Both the position numbers and the translations under genes were made by a program. Shown one piece after another: positions 12,965 through 24,531 of a stretch of DNA of 64,000 nt; within the stretch, counting starts at the first letter, position 1; each line of letters opens with the position of its first letter. The stretch is from Whitmania pigra (taxonomy: Eukaryota > Annelida > Clitellata > Hirudinida > Haemopidae): positions 82,001 to 146,000 of the forward strand of contig JAJTWR010000065.1 in assembly GCA_021613335.1 (NCBI GenBank), in the 5' to 3' direction. A model generated the notes under the pieces. That model was not told the DNA's origin. It made no database searches and saw nothing but the letters and a program-made list of their open reading frames with translations.

Positions 12965-15191
12965 CAGAGGCGTAGCCTGGGTATTTTGCGCCCGGGGACA
13001 AACTATAGAATTGGCGCCCTTTTTCATGTCTATATATTTAATCTTACTGTATTACACTAAATTTGAAATTGAAATAAAAATCAAATTTTAATGGCACAAG
13101 GCATCCATTTAAAAGTGAAAAACCATTCTACAAATAGTAGCGCATCAGTCACCCAATCAGTCAGTCTAAGATGATTTACATGGATAGTAGTCTAATAGTG
13201 TTTAAAATAGATTTATTTTTCTTGATTTAACAGTTGCAAACTGATCAATAACGTCATCAAAGTCTGTTTTCTCAAGCGTTTCTCTTTCTATACTAAGAAG
13301 AGCAAGATCACTGCGACGATCCTAACCCATTGATGCACGCAGATACGACAAAATAAGTTTCAATTTGCTGAATGATCGTTCACAGCTTGCAATTGAAACC
13401 GCTATTGCTAACAAAATTTGTAGTGAAATTCGAAAATTCGGAAATACGTCGCTTCCATAAAGCACAATAAAACCAAGGAGATCCAAAGGAGTTTCTGGTA
13501 GAGTTTCAGTTCGCTTTCTCAGCAGCATTCTGCAGTCCCCAATTTCGGTGAAGAGTTCGTAGCCATTAATGTCCATGTCGTAGAAAGTTGCAAAATCTGC
13601 ACAACTTCGACGAATTTCATCTTCATCTGTGTCAGATGTCAGAAGAGTCTTAACGTCCAGCAGAAATCCAAATTTTGTGTTCAGGTCTTTGAGTCGTAAA
13701 AAACGTGTTGACATCTCCTGTTGAAGACGATCGAACACATTCTTCATAACACGCATTACTTCCTCTTCTGATGAGAGTCCTGCATCTCTTGCCAGTTCTC
13801 CAGGCATTCTCCTACGTCGCCTAATTCTTCTTTCTACCGGAATATCCCATGCTGTGCATTTTGTTCTGGCGTTTTCGACCGCAGCCAGGCTCAAATCATC
13901 ATGAAGCTTGATAAATTCTTGCTCCCAAGATTCAATATCAGTCGCAGCTTCCCTGAAATTTATGGTAGGATCTTGTAGGCGCTTCTGTGCACGATCAATT
14001 TTTCCAAGAATGACATTCCAGAAGTGTAATAAAACTAAGAAATTAAAATTCAATATACAGTCCAGTAACTGCTGTGCACCACTTCTAGTTTCAGGTGTCA
14101 TAGTGGAGTCTTCCGATAATTTCTCTAGCAATCCAACTAGTTCATCCAGTCCTTCATGGATAGCTTTAAAAGCTTCAGATCGTGCACTCCAGCGTGTTTC
14201 AGACTCTCTTTTACTGTTATGGGAAGAGCTCTTTTTAATTCTTCCCAACGAATTGTTGAATGAGAGAAAAACGAATATATGCTTTCAAGTGTTCCAAAAA
14301 AAGTTACGACAACAGGATCTTGCTTAGCTGAATACACACCTGCTAAATTTAAGCTGTGGCTGTCACAGTTGACGAACAGTGCTCTAGGATTTCTGTCACA
14401 TATTCGTTGTTGAAGGCCAGATATATGCCCAGTCATCACCGAAGCATTGTCATAACATTGAGCTCGACAGTCGGCTAGAGGTATCTCATCAGAATTCAGT
14501 CTCTCGACGATGACTTTCTCTAGGCTTGCAGCATCTTTTCAATATATCTCGATATAACCTAAAAATGATTCTTTGATTTTTAACACAAACTATTATTTGA
14601 AGCTATCATATAATCAACGGTAATTTCAGTTAAAACTAAAAATATAATAACTTTTTTTGGCAGTTGGCGGCCACCGGCCCAGTCCAAGCCTGGTGGGGGC
14701 GCTCGCTCCAGTGCAACTTTGCGTTAGCCTGATGCCAATGGGAGTTTCAGAAATTGTTTTGACGTTTTCACGCTTTCACGAATGTATCTTTGTCTATATT
14801 AGAACAATCACAACCAGTCTCTGATAAAAAGTTTTAATATACCTTAATAGAGTGTAATCCGTTTTAAACCACAATAAGTTCGTCAACAACACTCTAGTAT
14901 TACAGTAGTAGCCACTGCAGAGTGCATGCAGAATCCGTATCCTGACTGGCAGCAGTGGTGGTGGGCTCACTGAGTTCACTGAGCTGGCAGCAGCATCAAC
15001 CAGGTCTGGATGGCAGACGTATCAGACGATGGCTCATATCTGCCCTGCTCCAGCCGCCGCTGTTGGCTAGCTTGTGAGTGTGACCTGTTTTACCAATGTC
15101 GCCAAAATTAGGTAACCCTCATTTTGGCGCCCCTGTATCTTGGCGCCCGGGGACATATGTACCCCCTTGCCCCCCCCTAGCTACGCCTCTG
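12965..15191 (-). mobile_element. hAT DNA transposon with 8-bp TSD
   Basis: The termini are perfect 12-bp inverted repeats, CAGAGGCGTAGC at 12965-12976 and its complement at 15180-15191. They are flanked by an identical 8-bp duplication, ACTAGATG (12957-12964 and 15192-15199), the hAT signature. Subterminal TTGGCGCCC/GCGCCCGGGG motifs occur near both ends. The element is 2227 bp and carries a damaged transposase on the minus strand. Confidence 0.95.
13202..14552 (-). pseudogene. hAT transposase remnant (ZMYM1-like)
   Basis: Read on the minus strand, the first frame (about 14552-14140) encodes hAT core sequence including CRAQCYDNASVMTGHISG. It shifts frame near 14220 into a 308-codon frame ending at 13322. 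That frame carries the C-terminal dimerisation hallmark SCERSFSKLKLILSYLR. A TAG at 13324-13322 interrupts it, but the reading continues in frame through SDLALLSIERETLEK to TAA at 13202. With an N-terminal truncation, one frameshift and one nonsense codon it cannot make functional transposase. The perfect TSD suggests the copy was moved in trans or is young. Confidence 0.85.
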
Positions 15192-15199
15192 ACTAGATG

Positions 15200-17700
15200 T
15201 AGCAGTAGTGTTTTATTAATGTCCTCACCACAACTTGATGATTAGGACAAAGAACTAGATATTTTTAGATATACGCGTAGTGTTTGCTCGAAACAATAAA
15301 GTGTTATGCTTTTGGTGGCTTTGCGACCGACGTATACGACATATGTCCTCTTTCTTATCCTTGGTCGGAAGCGCCGTTAAGTGGTTCCTCGCTAAGTTGA
15401 TTAAGGATACATTTATTTATAGAAGCAACCTTAGTCAAAACAATGAGATTACAATATTGTTGGATAAAATTACCTCTAGTTAGTTATCCTAAACAAACTG
15501 ATGTAACGCAGGCATGGTATAATTATATTTGATAAGTAATATTGATTCCTGATTATTAAATTTTCCAAAACGTTGATTTGCCATATTGAAATATAATGTG
15601 ATGAAATTAAGCATCATACGAAAGTAAAAAGCAGTAAAGTTTCCGACATAGGAATTATTATAAGTAATAATAATAGTAATAGTCAAGAAAATAGTAAAAA
15701 ATACTTCGAAGTTGTATTCGGGAAGAATTTGTTGTTAACTTTCTTTTTGTGACTTGTAACGATGAATATCCCAAATTCAGTTGTTTTCCAGATTAGGAGA
15801 AGATTACGGTGGCTGAATGTCTTAACCTTACGTAATGTTAAACTTAATGAATTTCCGTTACTGTGACTTTAGTTTCCAGATCAGATGATAATCATAAACG
15901 GGTACAAACTTAACTAATGGACCATAAAGTGATTTCAATTTTTATACACTCTTTCTAAGCACTTATTTATTACATAACAACTTCTGTTTCAAATTCGCTA
16001 ACTTGTAAATATTTAGTGCAAGCAAAACAACGAAATCAGTAGACGGATCTCCAGCAACAACGATTTGGAGATGGGATGGAGATGCTCGCACTTAAATCTC
16101 TCCGACAGCTGTGCGCAATGGAGCCGGTCGTACACGTGGGCTGTCATCTCCACCACCGCGATCATCGACATCATCATCACCATCCCAATCATATTAAGTC
16201 ATGACTAAAAGGTTGGCTGAATGGGTAGCGTTCCTGTTTGCGGCAATAATAGCAACAAACGTAATGTGTCTTGTTCGAAAACTAGTATGAGACACTCAAA
16301 ATATCGACTAACTGCATTTGCATACCAACTAGATGATAAGCTCGATGATTCCATGGGAAGCATACGTGAGGGACGACTATCTAACCATTAGCTAAACAGA
16401 GAAAATGGAATGCCTCAGTGGTCTTGTTGTTTCGGCAAGCTCAACGATCCAGATATGAATTTTGAAGGTGAATTATTTGAATGCATTACTGAATTAATCA
16501 AGCCATAGAAAATATTAAATATTCCGATAGTTGGAGTTTCTAAATATGTAGTATGTTTATTTTTCTGTTTTTGTTCAAAATTGTTTACTATTCGCTTGTA
16601 AGTTTTTTTCTAGAAAGTGTTTTGTAAAGTATGTTTTCCATATTCATTAACTTCATATTGTACATCTTTTACATTAAACGAGCTTGGAATAAGATGATCA
16701 GTAAGAATAAGAGAAAGTAGAATTGCTGCCAAAATTGTTTGTGTGTTATAAATATTGATTACAAATGATGTTGCGCTTGATAATTTGATGGAATCAGGCA
16801 TTAGAACCTTTGCTCATCTATTTCTTCTGATTGAATCTCTAATCCAGGTATCAATCATTGTTTGAAGCAGAGGTACGGCCGGGTATTTAAAAAGATCAGG
16901 CACTCGAACTCTGCTGGTCTTATCTTCTCCGGCGCGTTGACTCGACATTGCAGCACAACCGAGGACGGCTTTTGAAATCGAGACAGGCAGTCCTGTTCCG
17001 TCCAAATAATTTCGTTATTCAACGGACGTTAAGATACTATCAGGAAATTTCCTTAGTCAAAGCTACCTGTTGTAGCTCTAGCCACTTTGCCAGCTAGTCA
17101 CCATTTTCTACTTGTTTTATGTCCTCCAGTAGTTTTATTTAGTAATAATCCCGTTCACAAATAGAACTTCTTTATGGCACATCCAGTTCTTTAATTCATT
17201 CCTTGCAACGCGTTCTCAACCCTTCACTCAATAGCAAGGAGGCGCTTTATAAATTATTTATTATTATTATTATAATATTACCTGTAAGTACCAGACGTAA
17301 TATTCCTGTTTTCAGTTATTAGGTAAAATCCATCGGGTTGATTATTTACTGAATAGGAACTGAATAGTTCTAGAATTTGTTCGACATCTAGCGAGCACTT
17401 TCGTTTATTGTATTGTTTATTGTATTGTCAGGGCTGCAGTATTAATAAAATAAGAGCATAGCTGCATTGGAGTAACTTGAAATGACATGCTCCCCGCAAA
17501 AAAATCCAATGAATTTACATTTACAAGTTACAACACATTCGCAATTTTAATAATATTATTTATTAAAACTTAGGTTGTAACATTTAAAAACATTGAAGAC
17601 ATCCTTACTTATTTCCAATAAAACTGATTTTTTCATAGTTATGCAACCAAATGCACTTTATGCAAATATTATCAATATATAAAACTAAAAAGTGTTTACA
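15200..17700. other. intergenic with short repeat fragments
   Basis: No gene is recognised. At 15200-15260 lies a repeat sharing TTTTATTAATGTCC...GATGATTAGGAC with 48630-48700. At about 16210-16240 a SINE head (GGCTGAATGGGTAGCGTTCC) is present. At about 16860-17045 (minus) a repeat shares TCGAGTCAACGCGCCGGAG with 48350-48385, and a SINE tail lies at about 17195-17262. Open frames at 15280-15483, 16610-16801 and 16814-17005 are unsupported or lie within repeats. Confidence 0.6.
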
Positions 17701-17735
17701 ATTATTTTATTAAGTTTATAAAATTACTATTTTAT

Positions 17736-18385
17736 AAATGGCTGGAGGACAAATGTTGTTCAAGAAGGGGCAGATTGAAGACTTCTGACAAGCAAAGTAT
17801 GCGATCAAGGAAATTACCAAAAAGCTCAATCGATTCAAGAGAGTCGTCTGAAACTACTCAAGAGCTCCTGAGGAATATGGAGCAAAAACTGACAATTCAT
17901 CAGCCGAGACCCCTGGTAAGAAAGGCTTCCTTGGTTAAATTTTCAGCAAATCAAATTAGAAATGAACTTGATTTAGAAATTTATAAAAGTACACTGTTAT
18001 TTGAGATCTACTAGTATTTTATCATTTATCAAAAGATTAAAGATTCCAGCTCTTAAAAAGCAGATTATTATGGAGGAAATTTTATTTTCCAGCAAGGTAA
18101 TGCCCCAATCCTCACCACCAAGTTGACAAAGACATTTTTCCAGAAGAGAAATTTGAAAGTTATGAGTTGGCCAGCTTGTTCCCCGAACTGAAATCCTATA
18201 GAACATATCTGGGAAATGTTATCAAGACTTGTTTACAACAATGGGTGGCAGTTTCACTCAAAATCTGACCTGGAAAAGATCATTAAAATTGCCTGGAAAG
18301 AGCTGGACAGACAATTCGTAAAAACCCAAATAAAATCAATGTATAGTAGATGTTTTAAAATTATTGAAAATAGAAAAAAACATTA
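17736..18385 (+). pseudogene. degenerate Tc1/mariner transposase
   Basis: The first part reads as a Tc1-type helix-turn-helix N-terminus (GQIEDF, then YAIKEITKKLNRFKR, then RAPEEYGAKTD) broken by stop codons. About 18160-18385 carries the DDE_3 C-terminus with WPACSPN*NPIEHIWEML and the downstream SDLEKIIKIAWKEL. Most of the catalytic core between them is unreadable. Several stops and frameshifts make this a dead copy. I could not define its inverted repeats. Confidence 0.8.
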
Positions 18386-18389
18386 TTTT

Positions 18390-19326
18390 TATTAATAAAC
18401 TTTTTCCTTGTTTTTTCACGAGGTTTTTAATCATTTTTCGATGATTTTTGAATGTGTCTTTCATGATTATTGAACGCCACGAATCAGTTTGGATATTGAT
18501 GATGCTTTTTTGATGATATTATCAATGTTTTTGTCAAAATATCTAATGTTCTTTGACGTAGCAGTCTGAAAATTGTAGCTTAGTCAAAGAATTTTAGAAC
18601 CTTTTTAAGTAACATAGCCCAGCAGAGTTTTGATAAGTTTGAGCGAAAGATGTTGAGTTTATATGACTTTTAGTTTCTTCAAACTTTAATCGAACTATTT
18701 TTATACTTGTATATCGCGGTTTATCGTTAGTGTTTTAAATAAAAAGTTTTCGAAATAATTATTCGCCTCAACAGGTTTTTAAATCACAAAAAATTACAAA
18801 GTTGAGTGTTCACTGCAACAGTTAATGCATTCTCATGTATTGTTACAATCTAGCTTTATTTTATACAACCCGGTTTATTTCAATAGATCATGTTCATAGT
18901 TTGTTCATTAGATTGATCAGCATTTTAGTTCATTTTAATGGTTACCAATACAATCGCTGTTCAAATTCCCATATCCGACTTTCCAAGTTGACGTCAAATG
19001 ATAAAATTTCAATCTGATCAAAACACAAAGTCAATAACATCATTCCAACTGTTTCGTGGCCTCTCAAAATCTCATACTCAAGTTTAAAAATATTAATTCT
19101 ATGTTGACATTAGTTTTTGAAACTTTGCAGAATCTGTTTCGCTTTTTTTTTTTTTTGTTTTAACATTTAGAAATATTGCATGGATTAAAGGAATACCGAA
19201 TATATTGCTGTTCTGTGACGTCATAGTATATAATCGGCAGATATTCGAAATAGGTTAAGCAATCGCATTACTGTTGATATTGTTTTTATTGTTAAAAATA
19301 GCAAATATATAATTACTGACAGCACG
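18390..19326. other. intergenic upstream of the lectin-WSC receptor gene
   Basis: AT-rich, with no supported exon. It should contain the promoter of the gene beginning at 19327, but no convincing TATA box could be chosen. Confidence 0.5.
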
Positions 19327-22300
19327 ATGTCGGAAGCAAGCAAATTTTTCGAGATAATGTTACTTCTGCAAATGGCCGAAGGTTGGTGTAAGAGATTATG
19401 AAGTATAAAATATTTTTCGTCTTACCAAATAGACCAAAGAAAATGTCAAAAATAATTCTATGCAAACAAAGCTTGGATGCATTAAACAAAAACACAATTT
19501 ATCGAATTAATGAATTTTATGTTCAACACTCAGCTTATTTTTCCGGTGTCAACGTAGCATTACATAAAAGAGCTTTCTACTGCAGTAGGAGAGAGCCATG
19601 TGAATCGGTGACCAATGGTATAACGGACGATGACGATGGCTCACCCATTAAAATGAAATGCAACTTCATCGCCTTTATCGTAATTAATTTACTGGAAAAG
19701 TACAGCATACAATATGTAGCTATAACTATGGCCTGGGGTTTGTAAATATTACATATCTCTTGTGCTTATCATTTCGTTTACATATCTATGTATATACATA
19801 TATGTATATATGTAGATGACGAGATGCCAGTTATTATATATATATATATACTGTATATTCTTACGAAAAAAAAAAATAATAATAATATTAATAATAGACC
19901 CTATTGGTTCCTCCTGTAATCTGATGTAAGAAGAAAAGTAGTTACTTTATCTTATTATAGATCACCCAAAAGATTTGATAGAACGCTTGGGAATCTACTT
20001 GCACGAAGGTTCATTTAGTGCTTATTGTGCCGAATTCCCAGTTGATCCGAACCGTTTTCTAAGAGACCATATAAATTGTGCCCAGTGGCCCAAGCTGTTT
20101 TCTGAAGTTCAAGTAAATTCCCGATTAAATAAAGGAATGCATATTTCGGAGATCGAAGTTGGCACTTTAGGTATGTTTTTTATTGTTTACTATTATTTGT
20201 TTAATTTTTTATTATTGCTAATTTTTAAATGAATTTTCTGACTTGTAGTAGGTGGTTAATAATATTTAATTTATATGGCGCATTAAGAGATAGGTCTTCA
20301 GCCGACGCTTGAAGAGCTCGAGCGTCGGCTGAGACCGGATGATATGAGACAGGCTGTTGCAGACGGCGGCGAGGCATGGGAAAAAGCCTCGATTGCCTGT
20401 GGATGATTTATGAACTGGTTGCTGAAGGTGAATTGTACAAGATGAGCGAAGGTGAATTGTACAAGATGAGCGAAGGTGAATTGTACAAGATGAGCGAAGG
20501 TGAATTGTACAAGATGAGCGAAGGTGAATTGTACAAGATGAGCGAAGGTGAATTGTACAAGATGAGCGAAGGTGAATTGTACAAGATGAGCGAAGGTGAA
20601 TTGTACAAGATGAGCGAAGGTGAATTGTACAAGATGAGCGAAGGTGAATTGTACAAGATGAGCGAAGGTGATCTGGTATTGGGGTGGAGAGTGAGATGAT
20701 AAAGATAGGGGGGTGGACATATTAAGGTACGATAAGTGAGTGAAGACATTTTGTAAATGATACGGTAATATACATTACTGGCATCGAATGGGTAGCCAGT
20801 ACAGTTGCGTCACGGCCTCGGAGCTGTTAAGATTAGGGTCAAGGAGGATTAGTTTATATAACTTGTTTTGGATGCACTGAAGGAGAGGATAAGGGAGGCA
20901 AAAGTGCCATACAACAAAGAGTTGCAGTAATCCAGGAGAGAGAGAGGAAATAGGCTAGACTGCGTGCAAGAACAGAAATCATATCTTCCAAATGGAACGG
21001 CTGGATATGTAGGATTGCCAAGATGAGATAGCTTCAGGATTTTCTTATAGAGGAGGCGTCTTGCTTGAAGATGAGGTGGGAATCAAATGTAACACCGAGG
21101 AGTTTTAGAGTAGTAGAAGAAGGAAGAAGGGTGCCAGCGATATTTATTGAGGATGGGGGGAATAGGTTCTTGAAGATTTGATAATGTGGAGACAAATTCT
21201 AGAAAGGGTGAGCTTCTCTAGTAATTTCGATATAGTGGAAAGGTTAGAGATGGGTCTGTAATTACAAGAGGAGTTAGGATAGAGGCTTGGCTTTTTTTTT
21301 AGTAAGGAGAATACTTGCGCGCACTTGAAGATGGAGTGGAAGGCACCAGAGCTAAAGAAAATGTTACCAAGTTTGGAGATTATTGGAGCTAGAATAGAAA
21401 AGTATTTTTGAAAAGAGAGGTTGGGAAAGGATCTAGAAGAGATGTTTTGTTTGGCAATGCTCAAATGGCTTTCAGGACTTCTATAGACGAGACTGGAGGA
21501 AGTGTTGAGAGGGGCGTGCCAGCGAACTACCTGGTTGGAAGGGATGAGATTGGTAATGAAGAAAGTGTATTGGCAATTGACTGATGAATGTTGGTGATTT
21601 TTGAGGTAGCGAGAGACTGGCACTCGGCATCAGAATAGTGTTGCTGAGGGTTACTGTGCAAGAGTCTATGAAGTGAGCGCCACATGATACGTGGATTGGC
21701 GTTGAAGCTGAGTTCTTCCTTGATAGAAAATGCCCTGAAGTTGAGAATGGCCAGATTGGCAGCATCCTTTGTAGATTTGTGCGCTTGTTTGGCAGCTTCT
21801 GTGCGTTTACGACGATACAGACATTCCAAAATGCCGGCAACATTTCGTGGCCTCTATAGCTTCATTAGAAAGCTGGTTGTTAGTCTACACTGACTCACAC
21901 CTTAAAGTCTGCTTCTTGATGGGGCATGTTTGTCGAGGATGAGCTCTAACTTTCTATTGAGTAGCATACCCATCGGCATCTAGATCGCATGAGTGGAGCT
22001 CTTCGGAAACTAAGAAAAAATCCGGTTGAAAGGTGTCCCAGTCAATGCTGTTGAGTCGGCGACGATGAATGATATGAACCGAGGGTCAAGGTCTACACGG
22101 CGACATGCTGTGTGAATCCATGAGACTCAATGGATTTCTACAGGAGATGATGGATTCTTGTCCCAGTGCCAGGTGCGTCGAAACCGCCGCAGATGGCAAA
22201 CGGGATGTCATGCGATGATATCAAGTCGACGAGTTCTTCAAATGCAGTTATGACTGAAAACGTGATAGGTCCGGGCGGGCGATAGATGGATGAGGTGATG

Positions 22301-24247
22301 AATGACGACTTGCGGGTGTTGAATTTGAGATTAAGAACTTCAAACTCTGCAAAACCGCGCTCCATCTTATTAGGTTCAATGTTGCCCCTCTTTTGCCGGA
22401 GAAGGGGCCACGATGTTGATTTGTGGTTGTGAAGCCGTCTGGAGCAAGGCTGTTTGTAATTTAATTACGAGCGTCTGAAGCTATCCAAGTTTCCGTCAAG
22501 ACAATGATTTCCAGGGCTCCATCGCATAGACTATCTTGGATGAGAGCGGCATTGTTAACAGCTGAATGACCATTTAATAGGCTAAGTCTCAACGATGCCC
22601 GGCAATCCAAATCATCCTATTTATGCAACGGACTTTCAAATAAATAAAATAAATAACGATGATCGGCACCTAGTGGTCTTCTTGCTATTGAGCTCGTTGT
22701 AAACCTTTTAACGAGTCTAGCGTGGATCCCAGATATTGTGAGAGAATAAAATTTTTCTCATCTCAGCAATTTTAAGATCGTCTTTTGGAAGAAGGAGTAA
22801 AAGCAAGTCTCTTCTGGTGTACCTTCATTTATTTTATTTTTTATTTATTTGATTATAGTCCGTGTCAACAATAACAAGGCACGAGCGATAATCCCAGGAA
22901 CGCAAAACATGCGACGTACCACCCCACCGCCATTTCATTTTACCTTTTTTTTAAAATTATGATATGCGATCTATTATGAATAAAAAAATGAAATGTAATT
23001 GATGTGAAATAAACTTAAGTTTTATTGTCGCTTGCTTCGCCATTCATTGATTGTCATGCCTTAATCGAAGGCAAAGGACTGTTTTTAATTGAAGTCAGGA
23101 TTAATAATAACAATAATAGTATGAATTATAATATTTTGTTAGATTTTATAGTTATAATTGCTATAATTATTGTGATTATTTTATATGATGACGACGATTA
23201 ATGATGATGATGTTATTCCAGCAACAGGATTGCCACAGGTGAAACATGTTCTACTTTATCGGGGATGTTTTAAAAACTTCGGTGATAAAGCCATGGATTA
23301 TGAGTGGAATATGTGCTATCAGAAATGCTTCAGATATGGTTTTATATTTTCAGGAATTAAGGTTTAAATACAATATATTATAAATGTTTGATTAATCATG
23401 TTTTATTAGCCGGTTATTGATTTGATCTCAAACGACTATTTATTTAGTAAGAAAAACTATAAGTTTAAAATATTTAATTAAAGTAAAAAGTAAAATCTTT
23501 ATAATCAAAAACTTGAGTGCTGTAAACTTATACATAAGGCAACGAAACGAACTTAGGTGGTTGCGACTGAAATATTTAAATCAATTGCTACTCAAACATT
23601 TCCTTATGATTTTTTCCATTTAATTATGTCTCTAACTGCGTAAACATTATTTTCTAAAGTTAAGCAGTTTTTTAAAATTGTATTTAAAATTACTAAACAT
23701 AATCCAGCCTAGTCCATTATCAATCATTCTGCGCGTAGTACCAGGAATATTAAGTAAGCAGTGCTAGCTGGTTAATAACATAAACTTATGAAATAAATGA
23801 ATATTACATAAAATCAATTTTAAACTCGGAATTTAATAAGGCTTCTTTGTTTAATGACACTGAATCTAATAAAACACAAAGTGTTAAATTTTAATAAATT
23901 AATCTTTAAACACTCAAATATTTTCATAACATAAACATTTCAAGATAACACGACTAAAAATCGAAATGCTTGCAAAAATCTTAATGTTTTAATAGTAATT
24001 GTAAAAAAAAACTTTAAAAAGGAAAACAAGTATTGTGCTTGTAGCAGCAACTTGAACATGAAAGAAGAATTGTCTTCATACAAATGTAATTTAAAATGCA
24101 ACGAGAGTACAAGGCACTGTGGAGGGAGAGATGCCTACTCTGTGTACATAGGTGAATACAAAAAGTGCTTTCATTGTTATTAAACAGTTATTTTTTAACC
24201 CTAAATGTTTCGAAAGCTTTTGTAAATTATCAATTATTATTATTATA

Positions 24248-24284
<37 letters not shown>

Positions 24285-24301
24285 TATTATTATTATTATT
24301 A

Positions 24302-24366
<65 letters not shown>

Positions 24367-24380
24367 TATTATTATTATTC

Positions 24381-24433
<53 letters not shown>

Positions 24434-24450
24434 TATTATTATTATTATTA

Positions 24451-24531
<81 letters not shown>

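Noticed and set aside
16814..17005. 63-residue minus frame that looks like a soluble domain
   Set aside because: Shares CGAGTCAACGCGCCGGAG with a repeat at 48350-48385 and lies next to a LINE/SINE tail, so it is repeat sequence.
18835..19017. Alternative first exon starting MYCYNLAL for the receptor gene
   Set aside because: Resembles the paralogue's first residues only weakly and has no donor in phase 1; the exon at 19327-19381 fits phase and the LLLQ match.
20298..20749. Repetitive proteins of 107-140 residues on both strands
   Set aside because: Products of the 24-bp minisatellite, whose length is a multiple of three; no independent coding support.
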